NCBI GenBank assembly: GCA_963678705.1
Contig: OY783212.1
Coordinates: forward strand, 11,408,001 to 11,472,000
DNA: 64,000 bases
DNA from: Panorpa germanica
Taxonomy: Eukaryota; Arthropoda; Insecta; Mecoptera; Panorpidae
Direction of reading: 5' to 3'
Shown: positions 10,458-22,197 of the stretch, piece after piece
Layout: each line of letters starts with the position of its first letter
Numbering within the stretch: the first letter of the stretch is position 1
The notes under the pieces: model-generated
Databases searched by the model: none
What the model was told of the DNA's origin: nothing
The model's input: only the letters and a program-made list of their open reading frames with translations
Position numbers and translations under genes: made by a program

Positions 10458-13123
10458 ATGACAGTGCTCGAAGGAATATTCATATTCGGTTTTTTACACA
10501 ACCAATACTTTTTAATAAACGTTACATGATGTATCATTAAACTGACAAGGTCAAGGTTAAGGCTTGTATTTTTATAAAATACGCTGTATGTGGTTATATA
10601 ATAACGAGAGATGAATCTTATGACAATAATAAATCGAATTAATGTTCTACAATGACGTGTCGCAAGTGATATATGTAATATCTAATAAGAAAATGCGAAA
10701 CCACAAAATAAAGGAATATTAAATTATTATAGAATAGAAATCTGTATACGTTCTTTTTTTAAAGTTAGCTTATTGTATACGAGTACTTCATTATATATAG
10801 GAGATGTGATATTATTTTCATTGACTTGACTTTTATTCGTCACAGCCACCATCAAACACTTTTTATACATATTTTACAATTTAGCATTCAAATTTCTAAA
10901 TATTTAAATAATTCACTAATTAATTTTGAATCACTTACTAAAAATGTAGTATTAACAGGAAAAGTTTTAATCAGATCTAATTTATTTTCACTATGTATTT
11001 TCTTTTTCCACATGAAAATATAAATATAGTCGTTAGTTGAGCAGCAGAAAATTATTTAACTGCTACCAAATATTTTAAATTTGAAGTAAGTTATAATAAA
11101 GTGGTGTCCTTAGATAAAAAAAATAACCTGTATTCAAATATTAGTTCAAGTAAACACAAAAGGTAAAGACATGTACTTACTATGTAACGTAATATTTTTA
11201 CCTATTATGGAATGAAGTTTACCATAATTCTGAAGGCAATTAATATTAAATTAACATAAAAAATATATTTAAAAGGTAAACTTTTTTATTGGTATATAAA
11301 TCTTACTTAAATATAACTTTATTCAGCGTAATAATACTTTGATTATTTTAATCGCACTGTCCGAAATATACAATCCTGTAATAACATATAAAGTTAACAC
11401 CATAATATTTAAACAATGTTGTATCTTCGAGCCCAGATTATTAAAATATTACAGCATAGGTATTCAAGAGTGTACAGGAAGCAAAGAGAGGGGAGTGCAA
11501 AAAACGCACGAGCGACCGAGAACAAAAACAAGGCGAAGACAAAGGAAAAAAACCAAAGCAGGTCTCAAACTCTCGCAGTCTAACTCCCTCACCATGACTG
11601 CTACTTCCAGAGCAACACATTGGCATACGAACTTCTAGTTAAACTGGGTCTGGGTCTGGGTATCCTGGCAGTCACAACTAGTATCGCAACTGGTGCTATG
11701 AAGATTTTCTTCTGCTTTTATTGCTACTGTTTCCAACTAGTGTCTTTTCTCAACCACGGATCTCAGTGTTCTACTGTTACATTTTTATTCGAGTACTAGT
11801 TAATACCATCTCTTTCTTCTTCTACTGTCATGGCTTCGTTGAATGGACTACTCTAGTTACAGACAAGAGAAGAAATTCGACTTAAATAAGCTGGGTAATT
11901 ACACACATTGTTTTCCATTGTCTTTCAGGATTTTAGGATACGTTTCCGGCAGATGTTGATTGTTTCTTTCAATCTGAAATGTCGTCAAAGGTAGTAAAGC
12001 CCTACTTATATATTGGCATGTTTCCTACTCTGTTCATCTGTTTCGTGATTAGAAAACTTTAAAATGCAACGGACAAAATGAAAATATTCATTCTCATTTA
12101 TTTCAGAAGTAAGACATATACGAAATATTGAATGGTTTCTCTTTCAATAGCTAATGGATAACTGATGTATTTTATAGTATTAGATAACGCTGATTTATTT
12201 TCCAATCAGTTAGTAAGCCGATTAAGTGAAAAAATTAACGTGTTTACCGATGAGAAAAGACTTTCCATATTTAGTGTTTTTTTTTTTAACTAGGTTAACC
12301 ATTTAATTAATATTTTACTATAAACCAACTTTGCCACAGTTTTAAAATAAACACCTTAAATATAGATTAGCTAAGTTGAATTTATTTCCAGGTAAGACCG
12401 TCTTGAAATACATCTACTGTAGTTGAGCTACAAGATGAAATAAAACAAAAGGCTGATGCATATTATAAGACTGTTATAATAGTCGCCGAGACAGTTGCCT
12501 TAGGGTGCAACGATTTAGTTCGGCAAAAGCAGAGGATACATTGTTAATGAATTTAACAATGTTGAACTAAAAATAATAACTAAAATTATTAGTTAATCAA
12601 CAAATATTTATAAAAATTAATTAGAGGTTATTAATATTTATACTAAATAGAAAATCACTTTGAATAGAACTTCAGTAGTGAAAAACGACATCACTGGCAA
12701 TTAAAAACATTTAATCCTTAAAAGGATGTTCTTAAAATTCTACAATTGCTAAAAATGACATATTGAGAAGTACAGAAAGGTTGACTTACTTTGAAAAAAA
12801 AATGCAAAAAAATAAATTATCAGATAAATTGGGTAAAAAATGTCATTCATCACAAAACTCTAATAAGGGTAACGAATAAAATAGCATCTACAAAATGTAG
12901 AATATTGTTACGATTAGCATCATTTTATGTAGTTTATTTAAAAAAGAGTCAGTTTTAACATTAAAAAAACAAGGTATGTGTTGAAGGTTAATGTATTAGA
13001 GTATTTAGTTCATGTTTATCCACATACAACATGTAGGATTTCATTCTCGCAGCCGCAGCCGCTGCCACAGTCACAGGTTCACAGGCACATGGTAACACAT
13101 AATCAATCACGCAAGTGTTAAAA
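10458..13123. other. Non-coding stretch with a GC-richer islet at 11460-11780
   Basis: The islet contains GAGCGACCGAG, CTCGCAGTCTAACTCCC and a three-unit TGGGTC repeat (11645-11662). Open frames cross it on both strands (11339-11638 plus, 11441-11626 minus) but no domain, codon bias or splice pair decides between them. The rest is AT-rich. The patch at 13040-13100 (GCAGCCGCAGCCGCTGCCACAG) could be 5' untranslated sequence of the candidate exon that follows. Confidence 0.35.
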
Positions 13124-13159
13124 ATGTCTCGCAGCTTCCGTCGGAATATACTCGTACTC
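13124..13159 (+). CDS. Candidate first coding exon (12 codons) ending at a strong splice donor
   Basis: An ATG in insect-like context (GTTAAAAATGTCT) opens the frame MSRSFRRNILVL. The frame runs directly into CTC|GTGAGTAT, a near-consensus 5' splice site, in phase 0. About 100 bases upstream are GC-richer and include a CAG-CCG run, as expected of a 5' leader. The peptide has basic residues followed by a hydrophobic run, like the start of a signal peptide or membrane anchor. No downstream exon can be identified in the window, and the overlapping minus frame (with an Ala run) is an alternative. Product unknown. Confidence 0.3.
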
Positions 13160-13227
13160 GTGAGTATACTCAAAATACACAAAACAAGCTAAATATACAT
13201 GGTATTTTAAAAATATAAATATCTATT

Positions 13228-13477
13228 CCCCTAACTACCGACAATAATATAGACAAAGTTGTATTCGTTAAGGAGTTACACCACTCGGACAATAAAAAAA
13301 AAATAACAAAAATTAGTGTTGAAAAAAACAAAACATTATTTTCACTGTGTTACCCCTAACTACCGACAATAATATAGACAAAGTTGTATTCGTTAAGGAG
13401 TTACACCACTCGGACAATAAAAAAAAAATAACAAAAATTAGTGTTGAAAAAAACAAAACATTATTTTCACTGTGTTA
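13228..13477. repeat. Perfect tandem duplication, two 125-bp units
   Basis: Unit 1 (13228-13352) and unit 2 (13353-13477) are identical in my reading, including a run of ten A's. Each begins CCCCTAACTACCGACAATAA and ends TTTCACTGTGTTA. Such identity in AT-rich non-coding DNA implies a very recent duplication or an assembly error. The phrase TAAGGAGTTACACCA of the unit recurs inverted at about 14607-14621. Confidence 0.95.
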
Positions 13478-13944
13478 CCAAAATTGTTTAAACTGATAAT
13501 ATTTCTGTAGGGTATGTGATTAACATAACATTACAGAGGTAACGGTAAGCTGGAGGACCTGAGAGAAGAGTAACTTGTGACTAGATATAATTGAATTTAT
13601 ATCTTTAATATATATATTTAATTTGTCGTATAAATAAGACAGACGATAACAGAACTACAAGGTGAAAACAAGAAAAAAATGTTATTAATGAAAAACTATT
13701 ATTTTCCTCAGTAAACTAATAATCAACAAAGATTACAAATATACAACGATCGAAGAACAAAAAAAAACTAATCAATCCATGTATTTAAGGGTAATTTAGC
13801 AGAGAAAGTCTGATAAACCTTTATCAATAAATCTAAGGTATTATTTTACTTTAAATAGACATAGTCGTATTTATATGTATGTATAAATTTTATATATTAT
13901 ATACCACAAATTTAACTCATCATAAACTAACATAAATAATAAAC

Positions 13945-14135
13945 AAAACACAAATAAACAAATATGCCAACCATATAGATAAACAAATCTACAAAACACA
14001 CAATTATTATATTAAAATTAATGCGAGAATAACCTAGCTGTTGAAATTGTAGTAGTATAAAAAAAAACACAAATGGTTATAAATGTACCTATTCATTATT
14101 TTTAGTGCTAGTAACTATACAGTTGATAAATCAAA
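13945..14135 (+). repeat. Old dispersed repeat (ATAAACAAATATGCCAACC), copy without MITE
   Basis: The run AACAAATATGCCAACCATAT ... AAACAAATCTA ... AATGCGAGAATAACCTAGCT ... GTAGTAGTATAA matches, with divergence, the sequence on both sides of the MITE at 16289-16497. The later part (TTTTTAGTGCTAGTAACTAT, CAGTTGATAA) also matches 24002-24062. It is therefore a multicopy element of unknown class. I see no coding sequence and no termini. Confidence 0.6.
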
Positions 14136-15753
14136 TAAAATATTTAAAAAAAAAGGTAAATTTAACATAAAAATTTACCTTTTACATAAAACTTTTTACG
14201 TTATTATAAAATTAATTTCGAAAATTACAGTTTCTCATAAATTTACGTTTTCTCGCATAAATAATTCTTTTTATGCAAGATTATGTAATAGTACATATTA
14301 AACTGATATACTGGCATAAAATTATAAGCTTATTTTGCACTTATTTAATGATTTATCAGGTAAAGAATATTATGTTAAATTATACATGAACTTCTTAGTG
14401 TTAACGTGCTACGAAAATTGCATTAGATTTAGATTTAATTTGTATTTAGATTTAGATTGTAGCTAAAAATATAACATGGACTGTCACTTATTAAAAATGT
14501 TACGTTTCGAGAATGCATTAAGAAGGGTAGCAAAGAAAACTCGGTATATAAAGTTCAGTTGCTAAAAGTTTTTAAATATAATTTCTCTTTTCGTCAGTCA
14601 GGATGGTGTAACTCCTTAATTTAGAATAAAATTATTCTCAACTATATCTTATCATTAAGCACAAAGGTATGCTATGTGGTATGTAGAAGTTATATTTTCC
14701 ATGTACGTTACTCAATCATTCCTTCACCATCAGTACCTACCTCACTCACTCAACTATACGAGTATATAGCAAAAGTAGATCTAGATTTTGACAGAGATCA
14801 AAATTCCACTGAATTGTTTATAATTTCTATACTGAAGTTTGAATTGTACATCACATTGAACACTGTGAAATGATGGGCAGTCTGCGCAAACTGAATTAAC
14901 CAGACACAACAATATTATAATTTGATTTAAATTTGTTCGCAAAAAATATATGTAGTTCGTGAATTTCTATTTGACAGTGATGTAGTGCACATACAAGTAT
15001 ATGAGTCATCGACAAGTCTCAGACATAGGCTGACGTTAAATATAACAAAACATGTAAATGTCTACACACATATTTCCCAACCAAGACAGGTACGTCACAC
15101 GGCAAGAGATCGAAGAACTGCAAATTGTACAACCCGAATACACATATACACTAGATCTAGGAATTGGCGCCCTCTTTATTCTGGCGCCTGATGTGATCCT
15201 ATCTCCCACATGACCTTCGGGCTGATCCTATATATACCGATATGCATAATCAGACAATCAGACGCAAAAAGATTTTCTTTAAAATATTGTTTGTGTCGAA
15301 TTTTGTGCTTTTGGTTAAATATAATATTTATACAAACAAAAAAACTTTTGAAGGTTATGTATGCTATAACACCATAAGTAAAATACTATCCCTGTTTATA
15401 TACTAAAGAAATATTAATAAATTTTATAAAAGTGCCCTTCTGTGTCCCACAACGGGAAATATATTGTAACCTATTTTACGCTACATACTAAAACGTGTGT
15501 ATAAAATTCTCTCCCTTGATTCCTGGATATGGCTGGATAGCTGGAAGCTAGAAAACTGGGATAGCTGGTACTGGTGGCATTGGCACGTGTATACCGCGTG
15601 GCATTAAAAGTTTATAGTGCTTGTAAAATAACTTACTACAATGGGAGAACAAGACTAGAATGGACGGAACTACTGTTTTAAAACATCTAAAACCAGTTTA
15701 TCGTATGAACAAAAATAAACATTCAGTTCAAATGGAAAGAACCGCTGAGCTGC
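14136..15753. other. AT-rich non-coding stretch
   Basis: No supported gene. A 26-base phrase at 14969-14994 (TATTTGACAGTGATGTAGT...) recurs at 20123-20148. A GC-richer bit at 15165-15215 contains two GGCGCC sites 22 bases apart. Several predicted frames here are AT-driven and lack motifs. Confidence 0.45.
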
Positions 15754-15772
15754 GCTAGCTAGCTAGCTAGCT
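15754..15772. repeat. (GCTA)n microsatellite
   Basis: GCTAGCTAGCTAGCTAGCT, a self-complementary tetranucleotide repeat. Confidence 0.9.
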
Positions 15773-16118
15773 GGTCATTTACAAAGTCCATGTTGAGATT
15801 TACAACTTCGTTCGAGTACATAATGCTACAGACAAATAAACAACATTAAATTAGAAACATTGGATGACAATGTTAGAAGACATAATCGTTTAGATAATCT
15901 TTGACATGGCGATAAACATTGAAATGCATACACCGGTGTCTTGCTACACTGATTACTAACTATATTGATATAATTGAAAAATCTAGATAAAACCGGTTTT
16001 AGAATCCAGATTCAAGTCTAGTCAGATAATTCATGAATAGACCAGACCTGCGTTACAGCTGTAAAGCACAAATGTCGATTACTTTCACTACACTAAAAAA
16101 CTAAAATATGTAAGTTCT

Positions 16119-16180
16119 GAGGAGGTTAGGTCGTAGCTCCAACACTTAGCTATGCTTGGGTTCGATTTAGATTCCAAGAG
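16119..16180 (+). repeat. Possible tRNA-derived SINE fragment
   Basis: GGTTAGGTCGTAGCTCC is loosely A-box-like. It is followed about 25 bases on by GGGTTCGATTTAGATTCC, which contains a B-box core GGTTCGA. Spacing is short and cloverleaf pairing is not evident, so this is at most a degraded SINE head and not a functional tRNA gene. Confidence 0.25.
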
Positions 16181-16197
16181 GTTAAATAAATTGATTC

Positions 16198-16570
16198 CAT
16201 GACTGATTAAAGAAATAACTCACTAAATGATAAACAAATATGCCAATCATATAACAAACAAATCTAAAAGAAAAACACAAATGTTACATATAGTTCAAAT
16301 TACGAGAGTTCGGCGGCGACTCATATTTAAAACAAGTTGTGGGGTATAAACTGCTGATATAACTAATAAGCACTGACTCACTTATTTTTCTATAATGTAT
16401 ATGGAAATGAATAAGATAAAATTCATTATCGTATTGTAGATTTATACCGCTCTTATAACCTCTTTTAAGTATAAGTCGCCGCCGAACTATCGTGATTTGG
16501 ACAATAAATAAATAACAATAAATGCGAGATTAATAACCTAGCTTTTCAAATCGCAGTAATATAAGTTACA
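16198..16570 (+). repeat. Second copy of the old dispersed repeat, interrupted by a MITE
   Basis: The left part (ATAAACAAATATGCCAATC) and the right part (AATGCGAGATTAATAACCTAGCT, GCAGTAATATAA) match the two halves of 13945-14060, where they are nearly contiguous. The intervening piece is the MITE at 16289-16497. The order of insertion is therefore clear: the MITE is younger than this repeat. Confidence 0.65.
16289..16497 (+). mobile_element. MITE, best copy of the GTTCGGCGGCGACT family
   Basis: The left terminus ACGAGAGTTCGGCGGCGACT pairs with the right terminus AGTCGCCGCCGAACTATCGT. The inverted match continues inward (CATATTTAAAA / TTTTAAGTATA) and outward (CAAAT/ATTTG). The interior is AT-rich (ATTTTTCTATAATGTATAT, AATAAGATAAAATTCATTAT, CCGCTCTTATAACC) and has no coding frame. 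Three further copies lie in the window. The GC-rich ends are unusual for this AT-rich sequence. I cannot define the target duplication with certainty, so no superfamily is assigned. Confidence 0.85.
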
Positions 16571-18508
16571 CAAAAATAATTGAAGAAATATGTTAAAAAG
16601 ATGATGACACCAATATGTAAAATATACGTAAACAACAAAATGTAAAATTTATATAAAAATATTATATAATTTTATTTTACGTATAGTATTTACTATTAAA
16701 TTTTAAAAAGGAAATAACTATGTCATATAAGCATTAACTTAGAATTGTTTCTTGTCGCTAATTATGTTTTAATTCCATAACGATAATTAGTTAAAGTGAA
16801 TACTAAAATCTCTGCAATGTCTTTAAATTTACTACCACGTTATCTTACAATGCATAGCAACAAAGCTATACTATATCTAAAAACACGATAATGACTTGTA
16901 ATGAGTTATTTATTATATTTAATTACACAACATTGTTAATAAAATATTTAAAACATTTGCACGGTAACAATTTAATATTTCTTCATTACAGAGAGTTCAG
17001 CATCTAGAAATCTAGCTAACAGCTACTGGTATACCAGGTATAATTACACGAGTTATAAAATGTTTACTTATAAACATATTCATCTAATGATTCACTTATT
17101 AAAATGGCAAGCAATAAAATGTTACTGCGAAACTGTTTAAAGCAATTTGAACTTAGGTTAGGTTAATTTGCATCGCCTTTTGCATGCGATGAACTCGCAC
17201 TACAGATAGTAATAGATCAGCGAAAACAAAATATGTAAAGAAAAAAATATTGATTATGATGCAATGAGATTAATGTTGTTCTATTCAGGAACCCGAGAAC
17301 GGGGTTACTGACACTACACCTCTTATTCAAATAGGATTACGTCATGAAAATATCATTAAATAAAATCTGTTCTATAATACAACACTGAACTTTAATTATT
17401 TAATCTTATTTCAACTTCATAGTGTTCGATAATACGATCAATTTTAATTTCAAATGTTACATGCATAAATATTTATTAAAAAAATAGCAACTGATGATGA
17501 AGCAGAATTAAACACGATATATAAATGTATATATATATTACTAATATAAATAAAATGGTAAAGAGTAGAATAATTTATCTTTATTTGGGATATGAGAAAA
17601 TTAGTTCGACATTACGTTTTCACGAATTGTAAGCGTTGTTGTAGTGAATAGCGTTCCGTGATGAATCTCCTGTGTGTCAAATTTGAAATGTTAAAGTGAA
17701 CCTTGTGCAAAATGACGACTAATTTTAAACAGTAAGCTCTTATTGATACGGTCAACACAAAAGTTATGTAAAGAATTTGCTGGAATTAAATAAATGGCGG
17801 TAAGAAACAGCTAAAAAAAAAGTAATAAAAAGTAAAATTAAAGGATAATTAAATTTAAATCTATTTAACAATAAGCTAATACTTAGTGAGCTAATAATAG
17901 TGAGTATAATATTTGTTAAAAGTTACATAAAATACAGTTGTGAATCATGACAAAGGTAAAATACTTTTCTAGCATGGCGATATATTACAACCGTTTCTAA
18001 AAAGGAAAGTCATCTGAAACGACAAATGAGTTGTATACCATATAGTACGTTTGCATCGTAAATTATCTTACTTAACAAAAAACGTAAATATTACATAAAA
18101 TATTGATAAAACTTTGCGTAACAAATCTCGTACTAATATTTTACATATTATGTATATAACATTTTTTTAAATAACTTTAAATTTACACAGTGGCGGACTG
18201 GGTCTAAACATATGTAATGTCAAGAGATAAATGTCAAAAAAGAAACTCAATAGTATCAAACCAACATTATATTATTGGCTTTAGGTAAACGTCTACAGAT
18301 CCGCATTTGTTTTGAGAAGAATCCGCATTGATTGAAGAAAAGAAAGGCGTATACAGCAAAAGTCTACAATGACAATAACTGAGATCAGTATACATTGCAA
18401 AGATTTATCTTCGAAGTAACCTCGTTGAATATTTGGATGACTAAGCCATAGATTATACTAAAAACCGTAACGTAAAAAATAACTGTATGTCGATTAACTG
18501 TAATCCTG
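16571..18508. other. AT-rich non-coding stretch
   Basis: Nothing gene-like. TTAGGTTAGG at about 17155 is two insect telomere-type units only and is not a telomeric array. The start of a hAT-like end (CAGTGGCGGACTGGG, 18190) has no partner that I can find. Confidence 0.45.
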
Positions 18509-18575
18509 CGTCCACATATGCTTATTCGGGTACAAATGTTCATTATACATGGTAAATAACACGCATATGTGGACG
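18509..18575. repeat. Inverted repeat with perfect 13-bp stem
   Basis: CGTCCACATATGC (18509-18521) and GCATATGTGGACG (18563-18575) are exact reverse complements separated by 41 bases. It may be a hairpin, a cruciform or the ends of a tiny foldback element. No flanking duplication is clear. Confidence 0.6.
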
Positions 18576-19246
18576 TATAGAGGATAAACGTTGCACATTG
18601 TATCAGGTTATTAATTATGTATATAACTTCCGGTGTTGATTCCTCACACTTTTGTAATCTAAACAATTTCAGTTATGTGTATAATTACATCTTTTATCAC
18701 TTATCTATACGCGTTACGATATACTATAGCGTACTCTTATTTATTTATTTTTTATTTCGATCGTAGTAACTGGAATACGTCAAACGTAAACATTCGCTGT
18801 AACAGTATCGGATTGGTTAAAATAGTTTTGATATCATTCTATTATGTGTCTTGTTACATTGGTATCACCATTTTTAAAGTATCTGGGTGGCCTGCTATAA
18901 TACGAAATTTTAAATATTAATGATAAGTTTGAATTATTTTACAACCAGACTAAAGAAAACTGACTTTCAGTACTGTGACATTAATGGATGCATAAAATAA
19001 ATTATTTAGGAACACATTTATTAACGAAAGAGATCAAAAACAATTCCACGTGCCAATTAAAAAAAATCTTTAGTTATATTTTTTGATTATACTCGTACAT
19101 GAATTTAGATTGTCCAATTAAATATTTTAAAATTACGTAAAAAATATATTTGTCATAATGATTTACTATTTTAAAATCCGAATTTTAATTTTTAATTTAA
19201 GTTTAATTGAAATATATTTTTTATAATTACCTATGTGCAAATTACT
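18576..19246. other. AT-rich non-coding stretch
   Basis: No supported feature except a TACTCGTA site at 19090. An 81-codon plus-strand frame (18675-18920) is Tyr/Ile-rich with AT-ending codons and looks fortuitous. Confidence 0.45.
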
Positions 19247-19372
19247 ATGATAGAGGAAGAGAAGGGTATGGATATAAGGATGGCGAAGGTACAGAGAAAA
19301 AGGAAAGAGAAAGTGGCAAAAGAGAGAAACATGGAGAAAGAAAGAGTAACACGAGAAGAAGAAGGAAGATAA
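19247..19372 (+). repeat. Purine-rich tract with a 41-codon charged frame
   Basis: Almost all A/G on the plus strand (GAGAAAAAGGAAAGAGAAAG). Because it lacks T it is open as a Lys/Glu/Arg-rich frame from ATG 19247 to TAA 19370-19372 (MIEEEKGMDIRMAKVQRK...). The composition explains the frame, so I do not call a gene. A weakly similar purine-rich stretch lies at 51480-51790. Confidence 0.6.
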
Positions 19373-22172
19373 ATCATTAGTTTAAGTTGAATAACTATGA
19401 ATAATTTATTGCAATGTAATTAATAATTTAATGTGTAAATATACAATACTATACTATATATATAATACTATAGCTGTATGTTAGAGAAAACCGAAATAAC
19501 TTCGTCAACCAATATATTAAATGAATAAACCAGGTTTACTCAAAAGTAAAATAACACTAAACTAAATATCAAAATATGTAAATAATGTACACGAATAAAT
19601 CAGAAAAGAAGTGCTAAGTTATATAAATATTTTACATTTATTCCGGTTTTAGGTTATTCAAACTAAAACCTCTGAAACAGAGTAAACAAACACAATAACA
19701 ACTGGTATGAAGTTTGTTCTTGCGTTGCTTCATGGTTTACCTCACTACCCCATCCCCGATCCCCGACCGCCATTCGCCTAACGCCACAACGCCTTCTTCA
19801 ATTCCACACTCCCCACCCTTAAAACAGTGAAGTGTACACATTACACAGAAAAGTGCGGTTACCAAATTTGTTAGGAAAACATTTTGCTTCAATATTCCAC
19901 ATTTCTAGTTTAAATATGGTTAACATTATTTACCGTATTGATTATTTGGGATGTACATTTGAAAGCACCCTATACATTTTGAAAACAGATGGATAAGATT
20001 TTATCAAAATTGTGAAAATGGCTTATGAATATAAACTATAGTTATTACATGGATAAATTGATGATCCAAATGAGACACGTTTTAAATAAAAGGCCTTAAA
20101 AAAGAAGAAGATTAATTAAAGTTATTTGACAGTGGTGTAGTTTACATATAAAAAACCTAATTTAAATAAAAACGTTCTGTGACCCATTTTGAGGTTTTTC
20201 TTAAAATAAATCTACCTTTTAGCGCATTAACATAATCTTTAAGATCGTTTTAAGTCTTCAGAAGTTATCTACTTAAGGTTTAAAGGGTTATAATGTATCT
20301 CTATAATACGATTTTAAACAAATCTTAAGACATTTTTAAAAACATTACTCTGTGTTGCTTAAGTAAAATATTGTAGAGTGTAAGATAGCATCTATGTTTT
20401 GAATTTAGCGGGTAATTATCTGACCCAGTTCTTGATGCATTTGTTCCATTTCTTCATGTCACTAGACAGGCTTAACAGAAATATAACTTAAAACTTTGAA
20501 AATTACGTAATGTTTCTCTCTTCAAACTGTACTTTCAATTGCTAATGTATTTTCTAATACGATGAGACTAACTAAAACATAATTGGACTGGAAAAGATTC
20601 TGATAGACAATTTGTAAAATATAGTATAAATATACGACTTAAAACTAAAAAACCAAACCAATTGTGGCTTCAATTAAATTTACTAGACATTGGCCCTTAC
20701 AAATCCATTGGCAATATATAAATGCGATAATAATATCAGAAACAAAAGAGCAAACAAAACAACAACTACAAGTATATAATCTGCACAGAGGAACAAAACT
20801 CGACAGAACGCGGTCCAGCTCGAGCTCTAGCTCCAGCCACAAATGGAACTCTGAGAGAATGAGACTCAAAGCTAACTTTAAAAGAAACTTTATTACTTAT
20901 GATCAAATAAAAGCATTTCGCTAAAGGACAACAAAATGCCGCTGCTCTTTGTTACTAATTTCAGAATGGTCATTGAGGCTCTTAAAATTCATATTAAGTT
21001 AACATCGAAATCTTAAAGATGGTCCACAGTGGTGTAACTTTTTTGTACAGGTCATGTTTTATATTTCAATTATTAAATATTAGAAAGATAGAAAGAATAT
21101 TATAAATTTAAGAAAGAAGTACAACAGCATACAAGTATTACAACTCTTTAAAATTATTTCAACATGTACTTACATTACTAAATATTCATAAATGATTGCC
21201 AACACATACCTGAAACAAAATTAAAAATAATTAATATTTTATATTATAATACATAAATTAATACAAAATGTTTGTTGATCTGGGCTTTATTTTTATTATT
21301 ATGTTAGTGCCATTCAATAGCTAAATGATTTGGTTATCATTTGTTGAGTTTATCTCATCGCCAGTCATGGAATAAATGTATTCCATCTTCGGAAATAGAA
21401 ACCAGACCCAAAAGACTGATTTACAGCGCTTAGATCATTGAGTTTTTATACCTAAAATTAATACCTGCTTATCAGACCGTTTCTAACCGTTGCTCAAGTT
21501 TTAAACTTAGATATCTAAGTTTTCACAAACAATTTTTTTAATATTATACTTATACTCGTATATTTGGGGCGTACGAATTATAAAAGTCCTACAGTAAAAG
21601 TTATCGTAGACGCAATTTCCAAGACTCCCAATAATCTCATCTTCTTCCCCTTAAGGAGATTCCCTTCGCGATGAATCCGATTGTGGTGGGAAACCCTTTT
21701 AACAGTCTGAAGTAAGAAGTAAAATAAATATATTTAATGGAAGTTCTAGAAAGTGTAAATTACTCAAATTGTATAATAAATATTTCAGTCTCGCAATTGC
21801 CTAATTGAGTATCTAATAAATCTAGCCCTTTAACAACTCGAATTCTTTGTATGTTTGCAATACGCAATCTACAAAATGTATGTAGAGCTACTCTAGTTAA
21901 TACAAGGGGATGGGAGATGGACCCCCACCCTTGTACACAACGTGAGACACACGCAACCCGATAAATTTTGATGCCACCGTCGTCGTCGCCGCGCCACCGC
22001 AGTCCTACGCCACAACACTAAAAGCCCTTAACGTTTTTACGTGCTTTACTCCTATGAAAAGGAAGAACTGTATACTCATACATTCGTATACTCGATTTCG
22101 TATTCCCGCAAAAACTTTTATCGTTTAGAAACATTTTTAAAAATGTTTTCTACATATAAAATTGAAATTGTT
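19373..22172. other. Non-coding stretch with small GC-rich patches
   Basis: A C-rich patch at 19735-19830 (CCCCATCCCCGATCCCCGACC) and another at 21915-22015 (CACCGTCGTCGTCGCCGCGCC) stand out, with no decisive frame. The (AGCTCN)n stretch at 20816-20838 creates a Ser run on the plus strand and a Leu-Glu run on the minus. Otherwise AT-rich. Confidence 0.4.
20816..20838. repeat. Imperfect AGCTCN hexanucleotide repeat
   Basis: CCAGCTCGAGCTCTAGCTCC, about four units. It makes low-complexity frames on both strands (poly-Ser plus, Leu-Glu minus). Confidence 0.75.
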
Positions 22173-22197
22173 AAAAAAAAAAAAAAAAAAAAAAAAA
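22173..22197. repeat. Poly(A) run, 25 bases
   Basis: A single uninterrupted A run, the longest homopolymer in the window. No retroelement body can be recognised directly upstream. Confidence 0.9.

Noticed and set aside
11339-11638. 99-codon plus frame with a basic C-terminal region
   Set aside because: The first half is AT-rich chance sequence and the basic part comes from a purine-rich patch. An equally open minus frame overlaps it.
16119-16190. A functional tRNA gene
   Set aside because: B-box core present, but no cloverleaf pairing and abnormal spacing. At best a SINE fragment.
17155-17164. TTAGGTTAGG as telomeric repeat
   Set aside because: Only two units. It is common by chance in AT-rich insect DNA.
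18190-18205. hAT end CAGTGGCGGACTGGG
   Set aside because: No matching inverted end or 8-bp duplication found within several kilobases.
19707-19781. 24-codon frame MKFVLALLHGLPHYP, signal-peptide-like
   Set aside because: Too short, rich in Pro from a C-rich patch, with no splice donor and no further support.
20645-20924. Overlapping frames with a Ser run (plus) and a Leu-Glu run (minus)
   Set aside because: Both are created by the AGCTCN microsatellite.
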